DNA of 61,102 bases from CAZJWR01 sp964549765 (lineage in GTDB: Bacteria > Zixibacteria > MSB-5A5 > GN15 > JAAZOE01), in assembly GCA_964549765.1 (NCBI GenBank), contig CAZJWR010000018.1:1-61102 (forward strand), written 5' to 3'. The notes beneath the pieces were generated by a model, which had not been told where the DNA came from, made no database searches, and saw only the letters and a program-made list of their open reading frames with translations. How positions within the stretch are numbered: position 1 is the stretch's first letter; each line of letters begins with the position of its first letter. This document shows positions 53,579 through 61,102 of this stretch, piece by piece. Position numbers and translations under genes: made by a program.

Positions 53579-53862
53579 TCTGTTTACCTCCGTTCTTTTC
53601 GATTCCACGTATCGTTACCTTTCGTTCATCCCCTTCGGCCGGCTTCCTGTGCCGACCATGTAATATGGATATAACAAGTCCATGTATTTATTTGTTCCGC
53701 CTGGGGCCGGGATTTGGGAATTTTATCAGCTTTGGGGAGTTTTTGGCCGCGCCCGCCCGTCTGCAGATTGACGATTTTCGTCCTTGACCGTCGGGCATTT
53801 GCACATTAAATCTGGTAGCGGATACTCATGTATCCGGCGGAATATGGAAAAATGGAGAACAA

Positions 53863-54165
53863 ATGCTCGACGAGGCCCGCTACAACGAAATAAAGCGATA
53901 TATCGAGAAGCTGACCGGTCAAAAGATACGGGACAAAAGAATCCGCGCCCTCGGCGTCAATCCGCCCTATCACGGTGTTCCGAAACGGCTTATCGAAGTG
54001 GGAAAATCCTACACCGACCTCGAGCCGGGCTCGCCGCCCGAGGAGATTCTGGCCATATACGAATCAAAATCCTTCTGTGTCTGCACGGCCGAACGCGGCG
54101 CTCTCACCGGCCTCCCCTACTTTTTCACCCGGGATTCGATCTACAAAGTAATCGAGATGGAATAA
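53863..54165 (+). CDS. Hypothetical protein, 100 residues
   Basis: Ribosome site TGGAGAACAA. Helical N terminus (YNEIKRYIEKLTGQ), then mixed alpha/beta with a Cys pair (FCVCTAERG). Not recognised. It ends one base before the stop of the convergent methyltransferase. The alternative frame across the same stretch is low-complexity and less credible. Confidence 0.65.
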   Translation: MLDEARYNEIKRYIEKLTGQKIRDKRIRALGVNPPYHGVPKRLIEVGKSYTDLEPGSPPEEILAIYESKSFCVCTAERGALTGLPYFFTRDSIYKVIEME

Positions 54166-54996
54166 TTATCCAGAAGGCGCATCCAATTCCGTCGGAGCAA
54201 CCTTCTCGACGACAAGGCCGATCCAAGACCGCGAATAGTTGACATCAATGATCATTCTGTCGATGAGTTCTTCCGGTGTGCCGCGCTGCTCTTTCCAGAT
54301 GATTCCATTCACGATTTTCAGGCCGGCCTTCAGGCATGCCACGGCGTACTCCTGCTGGGAGAAAAACAAATCGGTTTCGCCGAGCTTATCATACCAACCA
54401 TTGCCGGTTTCCAAGGCAAATTTCTCGATAAATTCGAAAGCGTCGTCGATATCCGACAATATCTTTGACCCTTCTTCAATATATTCGATATCCCGCATAT
54501 TGAAATCCCGAAAGAAACGATCAAAACGAATTCTCAGGTCGGGGTCGGTGAAATCGATCATCACCCTCCGGGGCCCGGATCTGACCCGGTCATAGAGTAT
54601 CAGCCGCCCGCCATACTTGAGGGCTCGGGCGGCGCTGGAAAGCGCATTCGCGATGCCGTCCTTTCCGGATTCGGAATAGACCTCGTGCAGAGTGGAAATG
54701 ATAAGAGCGGTATCGACGCTTTCGTCCCGGAGGCAGGCGGTCCGGATGTCACCGCATAGGGCATGGGTCGCCGGGATGGATTTGAGCGAAGCCAATCGGC
54801 CCGCATCGCGATCCACGCCGATAATCATGCCCTCGGTGAGCCTCTGCTCGACACACTCGGCAACGAACCCGGAGCCGCATCCCAATTCGGCGATAATTGA
54901 AGGCCGGATGAACGGGAGAAGATATTCCAGGTAATACCTTTTCCGTCTCAGTTCGTCGTCCACAGGCCCGTGGATAATTTCCGGCAAGCGAAACAA
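54166..54996 (-). CDS. Class I SAM-dependent methyltransferase with C-terminal extension
   Basis: 276 residues, TTG start behind GAGGTGACGCAGA. SAM site IIAELGCGSGFVAECVE, IIGVDRD, then DTALIISTLHEVYSE. The last ~100 residues are a separate helical part (FIEKFALETGNGWYDKL...). The substrate is unknown. Confidence 0.88.
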   Translation of the reverse strand: MFRLPEIIHGPVDDELRRKRYYLEYLLPFIRPSIIAELGCGSGFVAECVEQRLTEGMIIGVDRDAGRLASLKSIPATHALCGDIRTACLRDESVDTALIISTLHEVYSESGKDGIANALSSAARALKYGGRLILYDRVRSGPRRVMIDFTDPDLRIRFDRFFRDFNMRDIEYIEEGSKILSDIDDAFEFIEKFALETGNGWYDKLGETDLFFSQQEYAVACLKAGLKIVNGIIWKEQRGTPEELIDRMIIDVNYSRSWIGLVVEKVAPTELDAPSG

Positions 54997-55036
54997 ATCT
55001 GCGTCACCTCGCCGAGTAAATCAAAAGTACGTCCGC

Positions 55037-55066
55037 ATAAAAAAGCCCCGCCTGCGAAGCGGGGCT
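55037..55066 (-). terminator. Terminator of the sigma-54 activator gene
   Basis: AGCCCCGC / GCGGGGCT, then seven T on the minus strand. Confidence 0.92.
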
Positions 55067-55088
55067 GAGGGGGATACTGTCGAAAAAC

Positions 55089-58022
55089 TCAATTGATATC
55101 GAGTCGTTTTGGATCGATGTTATATTGCTTAAGCTTTAACCGCAATGTCGATTCGGGAATATTCAGCCAGTCGGCCGCCCGCTTCTTGATACCCTGCTGC
55201 TCCTTGAGCGCCTTGATGATGAAGCGCTTTTCGAATTCAGCCATGTATTCATACAACGAAAAGCCGTCCTTGTCGCTGAGCGGCATTGCTTCGGAACCGT
55301 CGACGATCTCCGATCGGTCCTCGCCGACGATACGAGATGAAAGCAGCGACGGCGCGATAATACCGTCGTTGTTGGCCAAAAGCACCAGCTTCTTGATTTC
55401 GTTTTCAAGCTCGCGCACATTTCCCGGCCATTCGTAGTCGATCAGATACTTCATGGCGTCCGGAGACATCTGGCATTTGCTGCCTTCGAGGAAATGATCC
55501 ACCAGAATCGGAATATCCTCTTTCCGTTCCCGCAGCGGCGGAATCGTGAAATTCAGCGCACACAAACGATAATACAGGTCGCTGCGGAACCGCCTATCCT
55601 CCATCTCCGCCTTGAGGTCCTTGTTGGTGGCCGAAATCACCCGCACGTCCACCGTCCGGGGCTTGGTGTCACCCAGTCGGGTAATTTCCTGCTGCTCCAG
55701 AACCCGCAACAGCTTGGCCTGGATCGATACCGGCATGTCGGCGATTTCATCGAGAAAAAATGTTCCGGCGTCGGCCTCTTCGAATAAACCCGGTTTATCC
55801 CGATCGGCGCCGGTAAAGGCGCCCTTCTTGTAGCCGAACAGTTCCGATTCCAAAAGCGATTCCGGGAGAGCGGCGCAATTGACCGACACGAATCGCTTGT
55901 CGCGACGATTCGAATTATAATGAATTGCCTTGGCCAATAAATCCTTGCCGGTGCCGGTTTCACCCGTGATCGACACGGCCATATTGGAATTGGCCACCTG
56001 CCGCACCCGCGCCAGCGTTTCCATGAATGGCCGCGATTGGGTGATAATATTCGGGAAGACACACTTCTCGAGCAACTGCGCTTTCAGGCGTACGTTGTCC
56101 TCGATCAATTTTTCCTTCTGATAATCGGCGGTTTTGAACGCCGCCAGATCGGCGAAACCGACCGCAAAGTCGATTTCACTCTGCGTAAACGGATTGATCC
56201 CCTTGCCGTTGTTGACGGACAAACGATCCAGGTAGATATACCCGACGACGTCCGCTCCCAAAATCAACGGCAGCACGATCAGGGACGTCACCGTGCCGTC
56301 CTCGCTCGGCAATAGATCGCTGAAATCGGGTTCGTTGGTGCAGTCGAACACCAGCGTCGGCTTGTCGAGCTGCAGCCGGTCGCCGAGCAATTCATCGAAC
56401 GATTCAACGATCGAATCGAATTGAGACTCGTCGATATTATGGGCGACCGAAATCTGCGGAAGTTCGCCCTGCACCGTTTCGACGATGAAACCCCGGTCGG
56501 CGCCGGTCCTCTTGATCAAAACCCCCAATAGATAATTGATCGAACCGGACTTGAGATGCTTGTATTCGGAGCCGGAAATCAGATTTCCGAAAATCTTGTA
56601 TTCGTTCTCTTCCGACATTGCCCGCGTGATCGCGCCCTGGGACAGCGAATGAAGGAACTCGTTCACCCGGTCGGCGCCGTCCCGATCACTGATCGATCGA
56701 TACGCTTTGAGCGATTCCTTGAGATATTCAAGGGCGTCGCCGTTCTTGCCGGTAAAATAGAGAAAGCGGCCTATCTCGAAACGGCATCCGGCCAGATGAT
56801 AATCGTCGCCCAGAATCGTGAATATCTTTTCGGCTTCCTGCAAAAGCGGCAGCGTGCGGCGGTCGCTCAGAGTCAGGCCGGCCGGCGGAATCGCACCGTA
56901 GGCGATAATCGATTTCCCCAACTCGTATTGATCGCCGATGTCGCGCAGGATTTCGATCCCCTCCAAGCCGTGCCGGCGGGCGTCGGCAAATTCGCCGCGC
57001 GCCAGAAACACGGCCGAGATTTCCCGATGCGATAACCCGATTTCGATCTTCTCCCCGAGCCGTCCGCTGAGATCAAGAGCCTTCTGCGCCGTTCGCATCG
57101 CCTGATCGTGATGCCCCAACTCCAGTTGGGCCTCCGCCAGGCGGCGCAATGATTGGCTGATAAGCGTCGATTCGGGAGCGATCTTCAACCCGGCTTCGAT
57201 CGACTGATCCAGATACGTCTTGGCCACGACAAAATCCTGCTTTTCGAGAGCCAACTCGCCCTGATATTCGAGGAGGATGGCGCGCTCGCGATGGAACCCG
57301 TTCTCGGTGATAATCGTCGCGGCGGTTTCGAACGCGATCTCGGCCTGATGGAATTGCCGGCGTCGAAGATGCAAATACCCCAGCGACAGATGACAATTCA
57401 CGATAAATTTGGGCAAATTATGCTCGGCCCCGACCTGCAGAGCCAGGCGAAGATTCGATTCGGCCTTGTCCAGATCACCGGTAAGGATATATATGCGCCC
57501 CAGGTTACCCATCAACTGGGCGTTTTCGACCGGATTCGAGCCGGAGTACAGAAGCGCTTCATTGACATATTCGGCGGCCGTGGCGTAATCGGATCGCATA
57601 TAATAGATTCGCGCCAGGGCGTTGTAGGCATTGACAATTCCCTCGGCATCCTTGACCCGACGATACGAAGCCAACGAATCCCGCGCCGATAGCTCCGCCG
57701 CTTTGAGGTCCCCCAGCGCCGCGTGCGCCCGGTACATCAAATACTGCAACCGGCCGATGCGATAATTCAGGCTGGTAAACCCGATCTCGTCGAATGCCTC
57801 CTGACAGAGCGATATGGTGCGCTGATAATCGTTGTCCGTAAAAGCGCGTTGCGCCAGCAGCAGAAGGTACAAACCCCGATTGACTCCCTGCGGTGAATAA
57901 CTTTCCTTCTCCAACCGCTCCAACGCCGTCACCGCCCGTCTGGTCGCTCGCTGCTTGAAGCATGTTTCTATCTCCAGCAGCCTGGAATCCAGTTCCACGG
58001 AATGTTGTGAGGCAGAATTCAT
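55089..58022 (-). CDS. Sigma-54-dependent activator: TPR - GAF - AAA+ - Fis-type HTH
   Basis: 977 residues from the ATG of MNSASQHSVEL; a GTG nine codons upstream is an alternative. N-terminal half is TPR (~25-440), then GAF (~490-640), AAA+ (~660-880) with Walker A GETGTGKD (~686), the sigma-54-contact loop GAFTGA (~733), and GTFFLDEIADMP, then WPGNVRELENEI. The end has an HTH_8 helix-turn-helix (GIKKRAADWLNIPESTLRLK). No receiver domain, so signals likely come through TPR or GAF. It lies 34 bases behind an exported-peptide gene. It is the only such activator in the window and could act on the sigma-54 promoter at 23361, which is untested. Confidence 0.95.
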   Translation of the reverse strand: MNSASQHSVELDSRLLEIETCFKQRATRRAVTALERLEKESYSPQGVNRGLYLLLLAQRAFTDNDYQRTISLCQEAFDEIGFTSLNYRIGRLQYLMYRAHAALGDLKAAELSARDSLASYRRVKDAEGIVNAYNALARIYYMRSDYATAAEYVNEALLYSGSNPVENAQLMGNLGRIYILTGDLDKAESNLRLALQVGAEHNLPKFIVNCHLSLGYLHLRRRQFHQAEIAFETAATIITENGFHRERAILLEYQGELALEKQDFVVAKTYLDQSIEAGLKIAPESTLISQSLRRLAEAQLELGHHDQAMRTAQKALDLSGRLGEKIEIGLSHREISAVFLARGEFADARRHGLEGIEILRDIGDQYELGKSIIAYGAIPPAGLTLSDRRTLPLLQEAEKIFTILGDDYHLAGCRFEIGRFLYFTGKNGDALEYLKESLKAYRSISDRDGADRVNEFLHSLSQGAITRAMSEENEYKIFGNLISGSEYKHLKSGSINYLLGVLIKRTGADRGFIVETVQGELPQISVAHNIDESQFDSIVESFDELLGDRLQLDKPTLVFDCTNEPDFSDLLPSEDGTVTSLIVLPLILGADVVGYIYLDRLSVNNGKGINPFTQSEIDFAVGFADLAAFKTADYQKEKLIEDNVRLKAQLLEKCVFPNIITQSRPFMETLARVRQVANSNMAVSITGETGTGKDLLAKAIHYNSNRRDKRFVSVNCAALPESLLESELFGYKKGAFTGADRDKPGLFEEADAGTFFLDEIADMPVSIQAKLLRVLEQQEITRLGDTKPRTVDVRVISATNKDLKAEMEDRRFRSDLYYRLCALNFTIPPLRERKEDIPILVDHFLEGSKCQMSPDAMKYLIDYEWPGNVRELENEIKKLVLLANNDGIIAPSLLSSRIVGEDRSEIVDGSEAMPLSDKDGFSLYEYMAEFEKRFIIKALKEQQGIKKRAADWLNIPESTLRLKLKQYNIDPKRLDIN

Positions 58023-58056
58023 TTTTTCTCTCGGTTTGAAGTTAGTCACTACCGCA

Positions 58057-58404
58057 TCATTTCATGCTGCCATTCGTTTGATTCCGATTTTCACTGTTCA
58101 TCTTCCTGGTGTCGGCAGGCGTCACGACAGATGAATTCTGCACGACGCTGTTATTGATTTCGGGATTCAATACCAGTTCAAACCACCAGAAAAACGTTCC
58201 TTGCGTCGCGACGGTTAAAAACGGCGCCTGAATCGTGTCACCACTTGGCGGTGGAGTCGAAGTGCCCGGAGTCTGACCGTTGCCGCTTCCCGGGGATTCA
58301 CCTTCCTCCCACGGGTGCTCCAAAGCAATAGCGGGCGTGGCGATGTAGAGCACTACCGCCAATAAGGCAAGACAGCATATGACGAGTAACTTGGATACCT
58401 GCAT
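58057..58404 (-). CDS. Small exported protein upstream of the sigma-54 activator
   Basis: 115 residues. Signal peptide (VICCLALLAVVLYIATPAIA) and ribosome site GAGGAGGTTGGTACC. The mature part is a Gly/Ser/Thr/Pro-rich linker, an aromatic patch (FFWWFELVLN) and a polar Asn-rich end. The function is unknown; no family known to me. It shares a transcript with the activator. Confidence 0.7.
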   Translation of the reverse strand: MQVSKLLVICCLALLAVVLYIATPAIALEHPWEEGESPGSGNGQTPGTSTPPPSGDTIQAPFLTVATQGTFFWWFELVLNPEINNSVVQNSSVVTPADTRKMNSENRNQTNGSMK

Positions 58405-58486
58405 GGTACCAACCTCCTCTATAAATCCGCAAATGATTGATTACAAAGAACCGAAAAGAACATACTCGCAGATATTGCTCTACCAT

Positions 58487-58515
58487 AACTTACGATTTAG
58501 CAACACTATTGTCAA
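58487..58515 (-). promoter_or_regulatory. Promoter of the exported peptide / activator operon
   Basis: TTGACA (58515-58510), 17 bases, TAAGTT (58492-58487). Confidence 0.6.
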
Positions 58516-58531
58516 GTGTTTTTTCGGAATT

Positions 58532-58544
58532 CGCAAAATTTGCG
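58532..58544. promoter_or_regulatory. Palindrome in the divergent promoter region
   Basis: CGCAAAATTTGCG, a perfect 13-bp palindrome just upstream of the -35 box. A candidate activator or repressor site. Confidence 0.4.
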
Positions 58545-58705
58545 CCTCGCGAATGCGAAAGAATCTTAGCGCCGATTTCCAAAATCTCTTCCTCCACTTT
58601 CAAAACAAATCCCGATGCGGTCCGGTTCCGCAAAATCTGTTGCGATCAGAACCCAAATTCATTACTATGGCCCATAATTACGAATCACAATCGAAAGGAT
58701 CACAT

Positions 58706-59485
58706 ATGGACTGGGGAATAAAGAATCGTCTGTCGCGGATTTTTGCGCCCAGGACAGGCAAAACCGTCATGCTCGCCATCGATCACGGGTACTTCCTCGG
58801 CCCGACTTCGGGTCTGGAAAAGCCGGGCGAAACCATAAAACCGCTCGTGCGGTACGCCGATTCGCTCATGCTGACCCGGGGCGTCCTGCGCCGATGCGTC
58901 CCGCCCGAAACTGATATCCCGATCGTGCTGCGTGTGTCCGGCGGCAACAGCATCCTCAGCAACGATCTCTCCAACGAGGACATCACGACCACAGTCGATG
59001 AAGCCGTGCGGCTCAACGTGAGCGCTATCACATCATCCATATACATCGGCACCGATCACGAACACCAGACCATCATGGGACTGGCGGAACTGGTCAACTG
59101 GGGCGAAGAGTATGGGATTCCGGTGCTGGCCGTGACGGCCGTCGGCCGCGACATGGTGCGCGACGCCAAATATTTCTCCCTATGCTGCCGCATCGCGGCC
59201 GAGATGGGTGCCCATTTCGTGAAAACCTATTATGTAGATGATTTCGAAAAGATCGTCGAAAGTTGCCCGGTCCCGATCGTCATCGCCGGAGGCAAAAAAT
59301 TGCCGGAGAAGGATGCCCTGCAGCTGGCGTACGACGCCATCTCACATGGCGCCTCCGGCGTCGACATGGGCCGAAATATCTTCCAGTCGGATAATCCCGG
59401 CGGCATGATTCAGGCCGTTCGGGCCATCGTCCACAAAAAGGCAACCGTCGACGAGGCCTACGATATCTACAAAACCAGGAAATAG
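58706..59485 (+). CDS. DhnA/LsrF-type class I aldolase-family protein
   Basis: 259 residues from the ATG behind AAAGGATCACAT. LsrF/FbaB-type class I aldolase features: AIDHGYFLGP near the start, VVNVSAITSSIYIG-like barrel strands, HFVKTYYVDD with the Schiff-base Lys, PIVIAGGKK and GASGVDMGRNIFQ at the end. Substrate could be a sugar phosphate or AI-2-derived compound; it cannot be told. The dehydrogenase gene follows after 17 bases. Confidence 0.88.
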   Translation: MDWGIKNRLSRIFAPRTGKTVMLAIDHGYFLGPTSGLEKPGETIKPLVRYADSLMLTRGVLRRCVPPETDIPIVLRVSGGNSILSNDLSNEDITTTVDEAVRLNVSAITSSIYIGTDHEHQTIMGLAELVNWGEEYGIPVLAVTAVGRDMVRDAKYFSLCCRIAAEMGAHFVKTYYVDDFEKIVESCPVPIVIAGGKKLPEKDALQLAYDAISHGASGVDMGRNIFQSDNPGGMIQAVRAIVHKKATVDEAYDIYKTRK

Positions 59486-59502
59486 CCCGGTCAGGTCAAT
59501 GT

Positions 59503-60531
59503 ATGAAGGCAGCTGTTTACCATAGCAACGCAGATATCCGGATCGAAGACTATCCGACCCCGAAGATCGGGCCGAAAGAGCTGCTGGTCAAAATCCTCGC
59601 CAGCGGTATCTGCGGCAGCGACGTCATGGAATGGTATCGCATCAAAAAAGCGCCCCGCGTGCTGGGGCATGAAATTGCCGGCGAAATCGTCGAGGCCGGC
59701 CCCAAGGTCGATAAATTCCGACCGGGCGACCGGGTATTCGTCACCCATCATGTACCCTGTAATCAGTGCCGGTATTGCCGGATGGGTCTGCACACCGCCT
59801 GCGATACCCTGCATACCACAAATTTCGACCCCGGCGGATTCGCCCAGTACGTTCGCGTCCCCGATATTAACGTCCGCTTCGGCACTTTTGAACTGCCCGA
59901 CGACATGCCGTATGACATCGCCACTTTTGTCGAGCCGCTGGGATGCGTCGTCCGGGGCCAGCGCGTCGCCGGTGTGGAACCGGGACACGTTGTGACCGTA
60001 ATCGGTTCGGGAATCTCCGGCCTCCTCAATATCAAACTGGCCCACACCAAAAGCGCCGCCAAAATCATCGCCACCGATATCAACGACTACCGGCTGTCGG
60101 CCGCCCTGGCCGCCGGAGCCGACCTGGTCGTCGACGCCCGCGATGATGTCCCGGCCAAAATAAAGGCCGTCAACGACGGCCGCCTCGCCGACGTTGTTAT
60201 CGTCTGCACTGCCGCCGAAGCCGCGTTCGAGCAGGCCTTCCATTCCGTCGACCGGGGCGGGACGATTCTTCTGTTCGCCCCCGCTGCGCCCGACGTCCGT
60301 ATCCCCATGCCCATATTCGACCTGTATTTTAACCTGACCAAAATCGTTTTTTCTTACGCCGCCGTCGGCGAGGACGTCGAAAAAGCCATGCACCTGTTGC
60401 AGTCGAATCGCCTGACCGTGACCGATATGATTACCCATCGACTGCCGTTGGATGAAATACAAAAAGGATTCGATCTCGTCGCCGCCGCCGATCAATCGAT
60501 CAAGGTGATTGTCCAACCCTGGGACGATTGA
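59503..60531 (+). CDS. Zinc-dependent medium-chain alcohol/polyol dehydrogenase
   Basis: 342 residues. Catalytic zinc ligands Cys37, His56, Glu57; structural zinc Cys86, Cys89, Cys92 and Cys100. NAD-binding VIGSGISGLLNI. This is the sorbitol/threonine-dehydrogenase type. The alcohol oxidised is unknown; the adjacent aldolase suggests a short pathway for a sugar or polyol. Confidence 0.92.
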   Translation: MKAAVYHSNADIRIEDYPTPKIGPKELLVKILASGICGSDVMEWYRIKKAPRVLGHEIAGEIVEAGPKVDKFRPGDRVFVTHHVPCNQCRYCRMGLHTACDTLHTTNFDPGGFAQYVRVPDINVRFGTFELPDDMPYDIATFVEPLGCVVRGQRVAGVEPGHVVTVIGSGISGLLNIKLAHTKSAAKIIATDINDYRLSAALAAGADLVVDARDDVPAKIKAVNDGRLADVVIVCTAAEAAFEQAFHSVDRGGTILLFAPAAPDVRIPMPIFDLYFNLTKIVFSYAAVGEDVEKAMHLLQSNRLTVTDMITHRLPLDEIQKGFDLVAAADQSIKVIVQPWDD

Positions 60532-60567
60532 TAAAATATGTTCATATAAATACAATAGTCCGGGTTA

Positions 60568-61074
60568 CTATTGCTCGATATCTTCGGACGCCTCATGCTC
60601 TTCGGTGCTGGGAATTGCCGCATATTCCGAAAGCGCTTTCTGTATCGTAGCGAGCTCCTGGGTCGATATTCCCCATAGCCGTGCGACTATTTCGTCAATT
60701 TCACCCTCTATCTCCGACGAATCCTTACTCGATGCATCGCACAGTGCGCTACGTTTCTCGGATAATGAAGCAAGCAATTTGCAATCATCTGATTTGGCCA
60801 CAAACTTTGGAATAGAGATGTTTTCTAGAACATGTGTAGATGTAGATAGCGATAATACATAAGAGTGTATAGCCATTATACTGGGCGATGAATTCAAAAA
60901 TCCTGAGAGATAATGCGCTTCCATTGAATCTTCGCACGGTACAAGCATTAATTTATGATCCGGAATAACTGGTTTAGTGCCCACCGGACCTATAACCGAG
61001 GATTGAAATAGCGCAGACTGTTCACGCCATATTACTTTCCATTCAGCCAGAGGTGGTTGCGGAATTTCGGACAA
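60568..61074 (-). pseudogene. C-terminal remnant of a DNA methyltransferase-type (Eco57I/TaqI-like) protein
   Basis: 168 residues from TTG; there is an in-frame stop at 61090-61092 in front of it. VIWREQSALFQSSVIGP, PVIPDHKLMLVPCED and FLNSSPSIMAI are typical of the C-terminal specificity part of type II or BREX-like N6-adenine methylases; the catalytic NPPF/Y region is missing. It is either a truncated gene or frameshifted, with the rest beyond the edge. Its lower GC suggests acquisition. Confidence 0.6.
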
Positions 61075-61102
61075 TTGCTTAAGGTGGATTTAAGACGTAT
61101 TT

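Noticed and set aside
53784..54242. 152-codon frame overlapping the 100-residue gene
   Set aside because: Arg/Pro-rich composition and poor ribosome site; the 53863 start has a good one.
55089..58022. Hybrid NtrC-type response regulator
   Set aside because: There is no receiver domain; the N terminus is TPR repeats, so a histidine-kinase partner is not implied.
59491..60555. 354-codon minus-strand frame opposite the dehydrogenase
   Set aside because: Zinc ligands and NAD motif are in the plus-strand gene; this one has no family.

Overview
The window looks like a chromosomal segment of a GC-rich, Gram-negative-type bacterium of the FCB superphylum, most like candidate phylum Zixibacteria. 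That is an inference. It rests on large secreted proteins ending in dockerin-type repeats, PEP-CTERM proteins, a FlgD-like/T9SS-like sorting tail, a tricorn protease, a DUF5335/DUF2934 protein and an outer-membrane barrel with a Sec signal. I found no rRNA, tRNA, CRISPR array, transposase or integrase.

Layout. 1-9.6 kb: secreted dockerin proteins, an M50 intramembrane protease, a REC-GAF-HD-GYP response regulator and lipoyl synthase. 9.6-22.8 kb: a minus-strand phage-head cassette (portal, large terminase, prohead-protease-like protein, decoration-like protein, HK97-like capsid protein, adaptor-like protein, propeller/spike-like protein, two Sec-exported adhesin-like proteins). It has no recognisable integrase, tail tube, tape measure, lysis or replication genes. 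Two plus-strand cargo genes (a lipoprotein and a PEP-CTERM protein) sit inside it. 22.8-26.7 kb: an AT-rich intergenic region, a PEP-CTERM gene behind an almost perfect sigma-54 promoter, then a long-leader operon of a TPR lipoprotein and a cohesin-like protein. 26.7-31.4 kb: RecB-family nuclease, APH-fold kinase, RsgA, an isolated 18-codon transcription unit and an outer-membrane barrel. 31.5-39.2 kb: a tight eight-gene operon (two FemAB/CelD-type acyltransferases, SPASM radical SAM protein, GNAT, GT4, anchored carbohydrate-binding-like protein, phosphoesterase, GT-B-like protein) that probably builds or decorates a surface glycan. 39.7-43.8 kb: cysK with a cysteine-free Rrf2 regulator, a GT-C-like membrane protein, a DUF4234 protein and a methyltransferase. 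44.2-52.5 kb: tricorn protease, DUF5335/DUF2934 protein, a cNMP-domain/aspartase fusion, a field of intergenic repeats and a lower-GC FG-GAP surface protein flanked by a repeated palindrome. 52.5-61.1 kb: superoxide dismutase, small genes, a methyltransferase, a TPR-GAF-AAA+ sigma-54 activator behind an exported peptide, an aldolase/dehydrogenase pair and a DNA-methylase remnant at the edge.

The common theme is the cell surface. Three export or anchoring systems (dockerin/cohesin, PEP-CTERM, FlgD-like tail) coexist with a glycan operon and sigma-54 control. The least ordinary parts are the head-only capsid cassette with surface-protein cargo, a gapless ~40-bp element in front of two of its genes and one distant small ORF, the cNMP-aspartase fusion and the 18-codon transcription unit.
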